A stretch of 64,000 bases of DNA from Diadema setosum (Eukaryota; Echinodermata; Echinoidea; Diadematoida; Diadematidae): positions 7,856,200 through 7,920,199 of the forward strand of contig NC_092689.1 in NCBI RefSeq assembly GCF_964275005.1, in the 5' to 3' direction. This document shows positions 1 to 11,863 of the stretch, piece by piece. Numbering within the stretch: the first letter of the stretch is position 1; each line of letters begins with the position of its first letter. The notes under the pieces are model-generated. The model was not told the origin of the DNA, ran no database searches, and worked only from the letters and a program-made list of their open reading frames with translations. The translations under genes and the position numbers were made by a program.

Positions 1-216
1 GAAGTAAATTGCATTATTTGACGTGAATTGCATATTGAATGAGGTGTAATTGTCTGCTGTGGAACATTAGCTTTTCAATAGTTGAAAATCATAGGTACAG
101 TTACAAGTGTGCAGAAAACAAAGTAAATTTGAAGATTAAAAGACGTATCTTTGATATTTATCATGGTAAATTAAGCAGTAAGCCAGAGTGTGGCCTTAAT
201 AAGGTTGCCTGAAACA

Positions 217-294
217 ATGAATGAATGAATATATAAATAAATAAGTAAATGAATAGATAAATGAATAAATAGATAAATAAATAAATAAATGAAA
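217..294. repeat. Tetranucleotide-type simple repeat (AATG/AATA)
   Basis: Imperfect tandem GAAT, AAAT and AGAT units run without interruption through this interval. Confidence 0.8.
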
Positions 295-1384
295 TTGTCT
301 CATCTCACAATCAGCCTCGTGGGTTTGTTTGCTCCTCTGTGGATTTTTTTTTCAAGCCAGTTGATTCTCTTTCCAGTTTTGTATAGTTTGTTTGTCTTTT
401 GCCAAGTGTAAGTGTATGTCTTTGTGTAGGTGTGCGTGTGTGTTTGTGTGTGTGTGCTGCTTGTAGATGTGTGTGCGAGTGTGCATGGTTTCGAGTGTGT
501 TTAAATTTGTCTGTCGTGTTGTCTATGAATAATAAATTCAAAAGTGTTTTTCCAAGACAATAGCAACTAGAATGATATCGCGATAACTGTTGTTTACAAT
601 ATTGATGTAAAAATATAACTCGTTCAACCATTTACCCTAAATAACAAATTCATGAAACGAAATAAAACAACAATTTATGGGGGGGGGGGGGAATAAATTG
701 GATACTTATTGGACAGTGATGCACGTATATAGGTGGTAGATAACAAATGGTGGTGACTATGCAAATGCCTATCTACTCCTTATCTATCAAAAATGAATAT
801 AAGTATATCATAATACATTGATACCACGTCTAAAACTCATCTTTTTTTTTTTCAACGGAATTTGCTGGGGGGGGGGGGGGGGAGGGAAGTTGGGGTACAA
901 AACGTCCGAGTTGGGTCTGGTTAAGAGTGGTGTGGGAGGGGTTGGAGTATATTTCCCATGCCAAAATATTATAATTGTTGCAAAACGAGTGCGTCAAGTT
1001 TGCAATTTGGGCACTTTTTTAAACTTCATAATAGGTATCACTTTCTATACCTGATTACCTATATGCAAATTTGCTATTCAGCATAATTGTTATTTAAATA
1101 AATAATACGAATTTATCTGACCTTATTTCAAATTATGTGTTGATTAAAGTTCTCGAGCGAACTGAAGCATATTGATTGGTTGTATCTATTAACAAACTTC
1201 GCTGCCCACTTCTTGAATTATATCTGATTTGCAATTGTGAAAATACAGGGAGAAAATATGCTACATAAGGAAAACACATTGGATATAAAATACAAAACAT
1301 CGTCAACATGCGCAGAATGTAAAACGCAATATGTAAATTTGTACATGTAAATCTGATTAGATAAGGGATAGCTAGATCGAGTGA

Positions 1385-1392
1385 CACACACA

Positions 1393-1468
<76 letters not shown>
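1385..1468. repeat. Compound (AC)n-(TA)n microsatellite
   Basis: About 37 bp of AC repeat passes directly into about 42 bp of TA repeat. The word CTAGATCGAGTGACACACA just before it recurs just after the next TA array. Confidence 0.9.
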
Positions 1469-1469
<1 letters not shown>

Positions 1470-1641
1470 TCCTAGATGGGTCATTTGGAAGACATTTCCA
1501 TTTGTTTTATATGCAAATTTATTATTACATGTTCAATGGCAGTTTACACAATGGAGACACGAAAATTGTCTCCTTAATGACCAGTTGTCTCCCTAATGAA
1601 GACACTTCCCCCCAATATGTCTCCCTAAGGTGCCAACTAGG

Positions 1642-1643
1642 GA

Positions 1644-1711
<68 letters not shown>
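1642..1711. repeat. (TA)n microsatellite
   Basis: Nearly pure TA repeat with one interruption (ATATACATATAT). It is followed by a second copy of the CTAGATCGAGTGACACACA word that precedes the upstream compound array, which suggests a local duplication. Confidence 0.9.
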
Positions 1712-1715
<4 letters not shown>

Positions 1716-2355
1716 CATAACTAGATCGAGTGACACACAAACACCATATGGTTTTAGACCTAATAGATTCCACTCAACTTAATAATATAACGTGTAAAAG
1801 AAAAGAGTTGAGAGATGAGGAGAAGAAAAAGTAGAAGGCAAGCTAGAGAAAGGTGGAAGCCAGGAAAGCAGTAGAAATTAAAAAAAAAGACGACGAAGAA
1901 AACGAAAAAGAAGGGTAAAAGAATGCTATAGGTAAAAAAAAAAAAGTAGTACGACGCGTTATTGGACTACTGAATTATGTTTAATACATTAACATATTAA
2001 AGACATTAATCACATCGGGGGGAGGGCGAGGGGCACAACAATGTTTCAGTGCAACAAACTTCAATGAAACAGTGCAATGTTGCGATGAATGTATGATCTG
2101 GGAGATGCATGCTGACAACACTAGAGGGCTCTCTCCCTCCTATTGCTCTACAGAGATGAGGGAGCCCCTCTACACAGAGTAGAGATCTTTCAAATCTTGC
2201 CTTTCGGTTTATATCAAAATCTCAATTCGCTGAAACAGAGTTCGATTGAAGTTAAACACTGTTAAATACTGCTTAAATTCATCTGACAAAGCTTAAATCT
2301 ATTCGACACGGCTTAAATTTATCCGACAAAGAATGCCTACACTCTGCAGGCTTAA

Positions 2356-2817
2356 AGGGACATTCCAGACGATTTTCATAATTTCACATCATGTAATACA
2401 TAAATCGACGACTCCATGTATAGAATTGTGGAATTTATTATGGTTCTTGAGCAGAGAAACAATACTTTGAAAAACCTTAAACAAATTACACTGAACAAGG
2501 ATGATGACATAGGAGGTTCACATATTTCAGAAATGACGCAGAGTAATTCCATTACAATACCGCTTGCTTGCGAGTTCACCTGTGTATAATCTATGCATGC
2601 CTTCTTCTTTTGTTCTGCTACCTTGAGCCCCAGCTCATGCATTCTTATGGTGACTCTGCCATATTGTCATCATCCTTGTTCATTGCGATTTGTTCTAGAT
2701 TTTGAAAATATTCTAATTCTTCATCCCAATTATCACAAATTCTAAAACTCTGTCCTCAGTATAACTAACTTATAACTGATCAAATGAAAAAATCTGAAAA
2801 TCATCCGGAGGTCTCCT
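2356..2817. mobile_element. MITE with TTAA target duplication (copy A)
   Basis: The ends are imperfect inverted repeats. The left starts AGGGACATTCCAGACGATTT and the right, read in reverse complement, starts AGGAGACCTCCGGATGATTT. TTAA flanks both sides (2352-2355 and 2818-2821). There is no transposase. TTAA duplication with AGG-type ends fits Kolobok or piggyBac-like non-autonomous elements; the superfamily is inferred. Confidence 0.75.
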
Positions 2818-3373
2818 TTAAGAGGAATTACTATCTCATAAATCATCAAAATTAATTCACCATCTAATGTAGCTGTTTATACTATTAAAAAAAAGACCGT
2901 TTCCATTGTCTTGAAATTATTAATCATTTTCTATCATATTTCACCATACAGTTTGTTTAAAACTAATTGAGCTCCCCAATACCATCTGCTGATTTTTCCC
3001 TTTTCTTTCTTCTTTGTTTGCTTGCTTGTTCGGTGTTCGTTTTTGTTTTTGCTGTTGTTACGTGCACACCAAGTACGAACCCTTCTTTAACCCCTTCTGT
3101 GCCATACGGAACTTTGGACAGTGTGTATACAACGCTATGTGGTTTCCTGTGCCAATCGGCACCAAAAAACACGCAAAGGATTAATTGATTCTGTTACCCG
3201 TTCATATGACCTTCGACGTCATCACAAGCCACAAGATGAGAAATGCCATGTATCCGAGCAGCATGATCACAAACATCGCTCGACTAATGATTCTTGAAAT
3301 GACGGACATCTCATCAGTTTCGCCCTACAGAATAATGACAGCAAAAAAAAAAAAAAAAATGAAAATGAATATA
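2818..3373. other. Intergenic spacer, nothing recognised
   Basis: AT-rich sequence between two MITEs with no conserved frame or strong repeat. Confidence 0.5.
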
Positions 3374-3915
3374 CAGTCCGACCTCTCCTATCCGGTACAT
3401 GTCGGGACAAGCGCTCATCTGGATGAAGGATTTGGTCGGATATGATGGGAGACTCAATGTATAAAACATACAGCCCCGGACACACAGCTGTCTACCAAAT
3501 GGTATATACATGTAGTAGCTACATGGTCCTATAGGCCCTACATGTATCAATTTTGCGTGAACATGTAACGTCCTCGTCAGCTGGTCTGCGTTCAAAACTC
3601 TCTGACAATTTGCTCAATGAACGATCGCCTGTACCTTGCCATGATTAAATGAAAAGATTTCTGTCCGTGTTCCTGCGGTGATTTTGGGGGAGTAAATTTC
3701 TGAATGCAATTGATGAAAATTAGATATGAATGCATGTTAATCATGTTGGGAAGAATATGTAATTTATGTGAGTTTGTGTCGGAATTTTGTTTGATTTTGA
3801 AATCCCTCTAAAATAAAAAAAATAAAATAAAAAAAAATACAAAAACACGCCGAGATGGCATCCGGATAATAGAGAGATCCGGATAAAGGGAGGCCGGATA
3901 GGAGAGGTCGGACTG
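3374..3915. mobile_element. Non-autonomous pogo/Tigger-like element (copy 1)
   Basis: Perfect 22-bp terminal inverted repeats start CAGTCCGACCTCTCCTATCC and the element is flanked by TA on both sides, as in the Tc1/mariner-pogo group. The subterminal zone repeats TATCCGG-type words. There is no transposase frame. The interior (GGGAGACTCAATG near the left, GTTAATCAT...GTAATTTATG near the right) matches the interrupted copy at 48852-53485, so both belong to one family. Near-identical TIRs suggest fairly recent activity. Confidence 0.85.
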
Positions 3916-4411
3916 TACCTGTACAGAGCCGAAAGGTATGACTTTTGCACATTCACGGGAAACGTTTGAAGACATTCATTGATTAGTGCAAAAGTTCTTT
4001 TTTTTTTCAAATTCATTTTCCAATGATTAACGACATAATCATACATAAATAAATCAATACATGACCAAATAAATGACAGAAGAAAACTACAGACGTATAA
4101 AAGAGGAAAGAGAAGAAACACACACTACATGCAGGAACATGGTAATAGACTCTTCGAAATTTGCATCTAAGGTAGAAGGCATAGTAAGATAGGCCTACTT
4201 AAAGATGTAGTTACGTTATCAGAATAAAAGTAATACCATGGCTATATGAATTTTTAATATTCTGCATGCAATATTACAAACATTTAGTTGCAGCATACTG
4301 TAGTCTGTGATGGAGAAAAGAAATAAAGTACAAGACAAATTGTCGGCAGCTTTCACAAACTGGAAATGAAATATCACTTGTGTTGGTACAGGGAGGTGTG
4401 AGAGATCTTAC
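3916..4411. other. Spacer downstream of receptor pseudogene
   Basis: AT-rich DNA. The fourth membrane segment of the receptor pseudogene would be expected in this direction on the minus strand, but no typical M4 sequence was found. Confidence 0.4.
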
Positions 4412-4984
4412 CCTCTTTTATTCAACTTAACCTTCGTTGGGATTACTGGTTCTTCAGCATCAGCAGCCGAAGAAATTGTGTTCATCTCTCAACATTGTTC
4501 GTCTGGTCCTCACCTTTCCCTGTACATTCACCTCGTTCTGACGTACCTGTGCAGCTTGGGGCAGTTTGATCGATGACACAGCTGTAAGATTTCTTCGGTC
4601 CGCCGCCAGGAAAGTGACCTGGAATCATGTCCATGGATGGGGGCTCCTCCGATGTATTAGAATTCAGTAGAATGTTATGCGAAACGAAGGCAACACGCGC
4701 CATGTAACGACACCAAAACTGGCGCCAGTGGCGGCCGCAGATTTAGCGCGCGCTCTTGTAGATATTCAGGGTGACGACAGCTTCGATGACACTTCCGCAG
4801 GACATGACAAAAGTGACAAAGACGTACCTGCCAAGCAGCGACATGTCATCATTGCTGGTGGGGACCAGGTCGGTCACGATGATTTGGAACACGACCACGC
4901 CCAGTAGGAGAGACACTGCAGTTGATAATTTCTCTCCGCTCTCAGCCGGAACGAAAAACACGACAAGCGACATCGTGTCAAAAG
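4412..4984 (-). pseudogene. Receptor pseudogene exon for M1 end, M2, M3 and start of cytoplasmic loop
   Basis: Reads FDTMSLVVFFVPAESGEKLS, then STAVSLLLGVVVFQIIVTDL (M2), LLGRYVFVTFVMSCGSVIEA (M3) and NIYKSAR, followed by TAA at about 4743. Further frames (MARVAFVSHN.. and MNTISSAADAEEPVIPTKVK) may be decayed cytoplasmic loop. A donor-like GTAAGATC lies at 4411, so an M4 exon would have followed. Confidence 0.75.
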
Positions 4985-4987
4985 CTA

Positions 4988-7900
4988 GTATCTCACCAAC
5001 GGAGACGTCCCCGCGATGTCTCCAACTTATCAGTCGCAGCAGTCGCGGAGACGTCTCCAACATAAAAATGGCTTGCGGTCTCACCAAGGAGACGTCTCTG
5101 AGACGAGTTATGGCAGGTGTCAGAAAATTTCAAATATGATGGAGCCGTTGCAGGATCACCTGACTTGATCTAGGCAGGATGTCAGCAGGCAGATGGGTCA
5201 CGTGGTTTCTAAAGTAGGTCAAACAGCGTCAAATAGAGTCGCGGAGACGTCTCCGCGACCTCTCACCAGTTTTTCTGGTCTCCAGCAGGTCTCAGCGACG
5301 TCTCTGAGACGTCTCGAAGACATCGCGGAGACATCGCGGAGACGTCTCAGCAGTCGCGGATATAACTAGACTTGGAATTTGTCAAGACTGACAAATTAGG
5401 TGATCCGATTTTTTTTTTTTTTTAATCAATGATTCGAGTCCTGATCGCAATAGACATGACCATATACGTTTCATCTGTGTTTAGAGACATTGGCCGTGTG
5501 ATGTTTGAATTCTCATTTAGAAAAGAGAGTCAGGTCTGCCATCATTGGTACCAAATTCTGTATACACTATAACGAAGATACAGAATGAAGACAATTTAGT
5601 ATTTTGACCATTGACCCAACTTTGCACAGCCAAGATGGCATCTGAGCAAAAAGTGGTTATTTTGTGAAATGATTCTTGTAACATGGTCTTTACGTGTGCA
5701 AAATATGGGAAAGATAGGACATGTATTCACCAAGATACAGGTTGAAACATTTATGACCTTTGACCCTAATTTACATACCCAAGATGGTGTCTGATCAAGT
5801 AGTTGTTATTTTATGAAATAATGTACGTGACATGAACTAAACATGTGCAAAATATGGGGATGAAAGGGGCTGTTTTTCTCGAGTTATTGCAAAGAAAGTT
5901 GCAGAAAGAAAGAAATATCTCAATACATCGAAGATAAGTTTGATTTCAACCAAGTTTTTTGACGTGATCTCGGCGTCGTATGAAAAATTGGAGAGAACAG
6001 TGACGATAGCCCATAGTCTCAGCTACAACATATTAAAATCTGGGAGAAATTCACCGAAGAGTAAGTGAACTAATGCTCGATAAAGACCGCCATGTCAATT
6101 TTCATTTCCAGAAAATTTCCCTCCCATAGAGATAACACGTAAACTGGTTAAATTTGACAAGGTTACATTATATCCATTTTCACGAGGTGAAGACATCATC
6201 CGATTAAATCTTTGATAGAATAGAACTTAAAGAGTATTAAATTGGCTACAACATACTAAAATCTGGAAGAAATTCACCGAAGGGTAAGTGAGCTAGTCGT
6301 AGATAAAGACAATCATGTCAATTTTCACATCTAGAAAAATTCCCTGCCATAAAGATAACACGTCATAACGAAGATACAGGAAGAAGTACATATGACCTTT
6401 GACCCCACTTTGCACAGACAAGATGGCCTCTGAGCCAAAAATAGTTATTTCGTGAAATGATCCTTATAACATGGTCTTTACGTGTGCAAAATATGGGAAA
6501 GAAAGAACATGTATTTACCAAGATACAGGATGAAACATTTATGACCTTTGACCCTAATTTACATACCCAAGATGGTGTCTAATCAAGTAGTTGTTATTTT
6601 ATGAGATAATGTACGTAACATGAACTAAACATGTGCAAAATATGGTGGTGATAGGGTATGTTTTTCTTGAGTTATTGCAAAGAAAGTTGCAGAAAGGAAG
6701 AAATATTTCAATACATCGAAGATAAGCTTTAATTTCAACCAAATTTTTGGACGTGATGCCGACTCCGTATGAAAAAACGAAGGGACACCTACGATAGCCC
6801 ACAGTCTCAGCTACAACATACTAAAATATGGGAGAAATTCACCGAAGCATAAGTGAGCTAGTGCTCGATAAAGACAGTCATGTCAGTTTTCATTTCCAGA
6901 AAAACTGCACTCCCATAGAGATAACACGTAAAATGGTCAAATTTGACAAGATTACTTTGAATCCATTTTTACGAGGTGATGCCGTCATCCAATCAAAATG
7001 CTGTTATTATATGAATGAAAGAGCATTTAATAAGCTACAACATACTGAAATTTGTGTGAAAATTGGCAAAGGATAAGTGAGATACGCTCGAGTGAACTTG
7101 AAATTTGATGACGTCATTTTGAAAATTTACTTGTTTTACTTTATTAAGAAATTTGATATCTTTCAATCATTTTTCCAGCATCGCCAACCCATGAAATGAC
7201 ATGTACAACTCATCAGCTTTCAGAATATGTAAAGAAAACGGGGGGGTCACCGTCCATCCTGACGAGTAAAATCGGATTCAAAATTGGCGGTTTTTTTGCA
7301 TTGTTGCACTGTATATCGCCATTGACGCGCGCGCGGAATTTCAACTTTTACGGGCCCGTGTGACGTCATATTGAGTCGGATTGACTTGAAACTTGGTAGA
7401 AATATTCCTTGACATTTTAGGCATCCGATAAGTGTGAAAAAACGGGAAATTTCTATGTCGTATGAGCTGTGCGTGCGTATATGTGCGCGCGCGTACGCGT
7501 CCGTCCAATTTTTTCGATTTTTCAAAAAATGCTCTAAATCTTCTGAAACGTGTGCAAAAAAAATTTGAGCTCGATTTGAGCATACAAATATTTCAACGCG
7601 CGCGTACGCGCACGTTTTAAGAGAAAATATGATTTTTGATTATATGAGTAGAATGCGCTTGACTTGAAATATATGTGACGTAAATTTCATTGAAAATTTT
7701 CATTCCATTAAAGAGATATGATTGAGAATGTGTTTTCATATAATGACGTCATAGTGACGTCACGGTCGACTAATCACTATGATTTTATTAGGAGGATCGT
7801 CTTTGGGACATGATACATGTATGGTATAATTTTGACATTGATAGGAAGAGGACTTTCAAGAGATTAGCGATACACAATTTTTGCGGAGAAAGAAGAAGAA

Positions 7901-8150
7901 AAACAAAGAATCAGTACAGATACAGAAGGTGATCCGAGAGGATACTCGGATCACCTAATTATTCTCCGCGACGTCTCCGCAACTGATGGAGACGTCTCGG
8001 AGACGTCGCGGAGACTTTGCGAAAAATCGAACATGTTTAAATTTTTTGCGACTCCTCGGAAACTCTGTAATTTTCAGGAGACGTCTCTGCAACTAGCAAA
8101 ATCTGGAGTTGCGAACTAGTCGCGAACTAGTTTCAAGCCCGGTGAGATAC
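4988..8150. mobile_element. Palindrome-rich non-autonomous element inserted in M1 of the receptor pseudogene
   Basis: Ends with the inverted pair GTATCTCACC (4988-4997) and GGTGAGATAC (8141-8150). The element's own sequence (about 600 bp: 4988-5397 and 7957-8150) is packed with variants of the palindrome GAGACGTCTC joined by CGCGAC. It codes for nothing recognisable. Removing the insert together with one TA copy rejoins the receptor frame as LLLPLSLL-AFDTMSLVV, so it landed in an exon. A second element (5398-7956) sits inside it. The exact outer ends are uncertain by a few bases because the left and right flanks differ. Confidence 0.7.
5398..7956. mobile_element. Nested 2.56-kb non-autonomous transposon, TIR AGGTGATCCGA
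   Basis: Perfect 11-bp inverted repeats AGGTGATCCGA/TCGGATCACCT are flanked by AATT on both sides, though that tetramer is itself palindromic and could extend the TIR. Inside, a unit of about 790 bp is present nearly twice: the words ACATGGTCTTTACGTGTG at 5681 and 6469 lie 788 bp apart. A partial third copy of its tail is at 6231-6364. A hairpin of the TIR word lies at the right end (7926-7956). No transposase is seen. Superfamily unknown. Confidence 0.75.
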
Positions 8151-8557
8151 CCCCTTTAGTAGGGACAGTGGGAGCAACAGGTTTAGGACGAAGTATTTGG
8201 GCCGTCGATTCAGCATGATTTCGAAATTCACATTAATGTTCTTGAGTTCTTTTTGAATAGTCTGCTTGTCTGCACCATTGGAGATGCGAGGTAAATTCTG
8301 CCTGCATTTGCCTCCCACTGGTTGTTCCTTCTGTGACTCACGTGACTCAGTGATAAGTTCCTAGCTTTGAATGAACCTTTGGGCAAGGTGGGTGAACTGA
8401 TTGTTACGAAACAAGCGTGTTTGTCGAAGGGAAAGTTCTGTAACTCGGGCGAGACAGTAAGTGACGAAACGGAAAACGAAGGTGATGACCACTCGACCGT
8501 TATGGTATGAGAACTTTTCTGTTGCTATCGAAAGGATTATCAGAAGACATCATGACC
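8151..8557 (-). pseudogene. Receptor pseudogene exon(s) for Cys-loop to first half of M1
   Basis: The acceptor TATCCAG at 8558-8559 continues the phase of exon 4. Recognisable blocks lie in different frames: VMMSSDNPFDSNRKV, then YHNGRVVITFVFRFVTYC, then FPFDKHACFVTISS and NNQW, then NVNFEIMLNRRPKYFVLNLL. Cys-to-Trp spacing after the loop (31 residues) equals that of vertebrate alpha7. The block ends where the transposon begins at 8150. Confidence 0.8.
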
Positions 8558-8976
8558 CTGGATATGTAAAAATACATCAAGGTACATACAGAGTGTACAA
8601 AAGTATTCTTATTCTTTAATCATGCACTAACTTGGTTTGTTTGTTTGTTTCTATTTCTGCATTCAATCAGATGCAATTTGAATACAAACTTTAAAAAGTA
8701 CAAAGAACAAAGAATAACAGGTGCAGTGAAATAAATCGATAACAGTAAATAGATACACATAGGTGATTGCATTGAGCAATGTAGATACACAGAAACATAA
8801 AATAAGATATACAGTATTTTTTCAGTAAACAACAGAGATCAATGAATGCAGGAGACCATCATCAGAAGCAATTAAGCTTGAAATGGATGGAGGCCTCATA
8901 AAATGACTAATGCACTAACTTGGTGATATGCAATTAATCATTGAAGCAAAACAGGATGCCTATAACATGGATTGTA

Positions 8977-10232
8977 CTAGGTGTTTCAAAAAACATTTCC
9001 CACTTTTGATTCTTAATAATTCATAAACTATATATCAGATAACATTGACATTGATATGAGTGATAGCTGAATACTGTACAATTTGGTTGAAGGTAGTTTA
9101 GATATGAAAGCATAAATCAGTTTCATGAAATCCATGATTAATTTCACAGTTAGGTTCCAGATTTTTCTCTATTTTCAACCCTCTGTACAAAATTTCACTT
9201 TGCACAGGGGTCAATGGGTGTGTATGGGAGTGTGTGGTTAACACCCTGACAATGGTCCTGAACAATGGCCAGGGTTTGAATGCTTCATTATTTATTCATG
9301 AGAAATTCCACTGTCACAACTAGTCTTTATTCAGCCTCTGGCAGTATCTGTGTAAAGTCAAACACCAACCGATACTGTCTTTGAGTCGCGACAGTGCTCT
9401 CCCTACTTCTGAAAACGAAATTACAATGAATACCTTCTGTTCTATCGTAAACATGGTGACAGGAAGCAAAGAAAATCAGTTAGAGTATACACTTGTGTAT
9501 ATGGAGCATTAAACAAATCTACTGTGAAACAAATCGCCCCAATGATAAATTCTGCTGAACTTTTTACCAAAAATGATCTCTTTTTATCGAAAAAGCGAAA
9601 ATTTGTCAGACTATTTAATTAGTAGACAGTTGTATAAAAATGAGGAACTTTAGATCATTTATGCTTAATTATATCCCAAATTTAGTGATATGTGAAGCAA
9701 AATTTGGAAATGATTGCCAGCTGGAATGTAATGTGGTGTTTGCAAGCACATGGAAACATGTGCTTACTTTTTCCAAGGAGGTACTAAACTAGTACCTCCT
9801 TGCTTTTTCCATGTGCATGCATTTTACCCTTTACCGTACATGAATTCAGACTAGCAGTGCCCAGGGCAATCAACATGAATTATTGATTAAGCATTCATGT
9901 GCCAGGGAGCGCGAGACTGACGTCCAGTCAACAGGTGGTTCAGGCATGTCCATTGTTCAGGGCCATTGTCAGCACACACTCACATACACATCATTGGTTT
10001 CTGTGTAAAGTTCATTTTTTGTACAGAGGGTTAAAATTTGACCAAAATCTGAAACCTTACTTCAAAATCAATCTTAGATTGAATGAAACTGATTTATGCT
10101 TTCACATTCAAATTACCTCCAACAAAATTGTACACTATTCAGCTATTACTCATATCAATAGCAGTTTTATCGGATGAACAGTTTTAGAATTATTAATGAT
10201 CAAAAGTGGGAAATGTTTTTTGAAACACCTAG
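8977..10232. mobile_element. Giant foldback element with arms of several hundred bases
   Basis: The left arm starts CTAGGTGTTTCAAAAAACAT and the right arm is its reverse complement; TA flanks both ends. Similarity continues inward through CCCTCTGTACA and the CAATGG/CCAGGG zone to a centre near 9790 (AGGAGGTACTAAACTAGTACC). The whole 1256 bp is therefore one long imperfect hairpin. It lies in the intron between pseudogene exons 4 and 5. Non-coding; a TA-flanked long-TIR family is inferred. Confidence 0.8.
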
Positions 10233-10502
10233 TATAACTTGGAGCGCCACTTGGATAAACGGGTGCTTAGCAACTGTTGTCTGTTTCCCTAATCTTATTC
10301 TCTCTCTCTCTCTCTCTCTCTCTATTTCATCTAATATCTTGTTTCTGCCTGTTTCTTTCCCTCCTTCCTCTCCCTTTCATCTTATTTCATCCATTTATGC
10401 ATCTATATATTTCATTTTAAATCGTAATTTCTATTCAGCATTATTTTTATACAGTCGCGCGAAAGCAATGGAGCAATGGAAACCAGTGATGGCGTCACTC
10501 AC

Positions 10503-10612
10503 GAGTTCGTTACGATAACCTCCGGCGTCCAGACAGCGTGGGAGCAAATGTTGAAGTAAGGCAAACCGCCATAGTTCGTCTCGTTCTACGACAGTCGGTA
10601 GTCGTTCCATGC
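10503..10612 (-). pseudogene. Receptor pseudogene exon 4 with in-frame TAG
   Basis: Exactly 110 bp between TCTAG and GTGAGT. The frame reads AWNDYRLS, then TAG, then NETNYGGLPYF and WTPEVIVTN. The stop (bases 10588-10586) falls where the family has a near-invariant Trp (N-D-Y-x-L-x-W), one base from TGG. The loop A motif WxPD appears as WTPE. Confidence 0.85.
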
Positions 10613-11089
10613 CTAGATAACACATACAGACAGACAGACAGACACGCACACACACATAAATACCTAAAGATAACAACAAACATCAAACAGATGTGTGCAT
10701 CAATGAGGAGAAACTGATATTGATTGTTAATAGGGGGTATACCTGGTTTTATTTCTGTAAGCCTTGTTTTGATTTCTATATTATTTTCAGAAATCAATTG
10801 AGATATATTTAGGGTTTAATGGTTACCGGTCATCAGCAATCCAATGTCAACCCTACTTTATTCATAAACATGGGGAAAATCAAAGATATTTTTAAGATCC
10901 TAAGAAACCGTTTGAGCTGTAATTGTCTACTTGGATCCTGATTCTATTTCGAACTTTTACCATGTGATATCTGTCCGATGATAGTATAGTCCTAAAAACT
11001 TTTATCTTCAATTTGGGATGTATTTGAAACCCTTTTGGTTCATCATTGTTTGTTTGTTTGTTTCCATTTTTCGTCTAAGAAAATGACTG

Positions 11090-11215
11090 GATAGCCCATA
11101 TTCAGCCGCACTGGCAGGTCTTGGTGGCCATGGGGTGGACCACTTCACCGGGTTACGTACCTGGTATAATATGCTCTTACCGATCGAGCCAAATCACCTG
11201 ACATTGCTATGTTAT
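11090..11215 (-). repeat. Possible tRNA-derived SINE fragment
   Basis: On the minus strand, TTGGCTCGATCGGTAAGAGC resembles a tRNA A-box region, followed by a degenerate B-box-like AGGTACGTAACCCGG. No full cloverleaf could be drawn, so this is not called a tRNA gene. Confidence 0.3.
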
Positions 11216-11863
11216 TGTTCAAAGATTGTTGCAATTTCCCGCATCCCTTCATCAAGTATAAAATAGCAGCCCAGCTGAAGTGATTTTCTTAGAAAGTTAG
11301 TCGCCCCTTTGATCAATAATCTTTACTCTCCCTAAGTAGCTGTATGACTTGACCGAACTACCACATTCCATTCTGACTATACACAGTTCCATATTATATA
11401 CCACTATCATATCCCATTGGAAATTTTCCTTTTTTACTTTAGATCACCTCTCTAAATGTTGACAAATTCAAATTCAAATATTTGTTTTCTATTCATGAAT
11501 ACTCGGTATTCATGAGAAATACTCTGCCTCACCATAATGTGTTTCCAAGTTCGGTCACTTCTTAAATTATGCACATCTCATAGTACAGACACTTGTGTAA
11601 CCACACGTGCAAACCGGGGCTTTTATTTTCCTCCAGTATACTCCTGTTATCGGGCAGAACGTCCTCTCTTAAGCCCCGGTGGAGGAGGCACGCACAGGGC
11701 GTAACAAGTCTTTCATACTTATAATCCATCATATTGTTTTGACCATCATTTGGTCATTAGACAATTCTAATCTATAAAAACATAACTTGACAATTTTACG
11801 TGTACAACTTCTCCGTCGTCTTCTGTATGCAATGGCTCTGATACTTGACGTTATAGGGTTCCA

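Larger units (their letters stand above)
1..2351. other. Intergenic DNA with microsatellites, no gene seen
   Basis: No coding exon is recognisable on either strand. The stretch holds an AATGAATAAATA-type tandem array, a GT-rich tract near 415-485, two TA-dinucleotide arrays and several G or A homopolymers. The short open frames here translate simple repeats. Confidence 0.6.

Noticed and set aside
3741-4121. Hydrophobic minus-strand frame as the missing M4 of the receptor
   Set aside because: Overlaps a MITE end and lacks the usual M4 pattern preceded by a basic amphipathic helix.
10586-10588. UAG at the conserved Trp of the receptor exon could be recoded to UGG by A-to-I editing
   Set aside because: The same locus has several frame changes and a transposon in M1, so a single edit could not give a working protein. 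Simple decay explains it better.
11090-11215. tRNA gene on the minus strand
   Set aside because: An A-box-like segment exists, but stems and a proper B box could not be formed.
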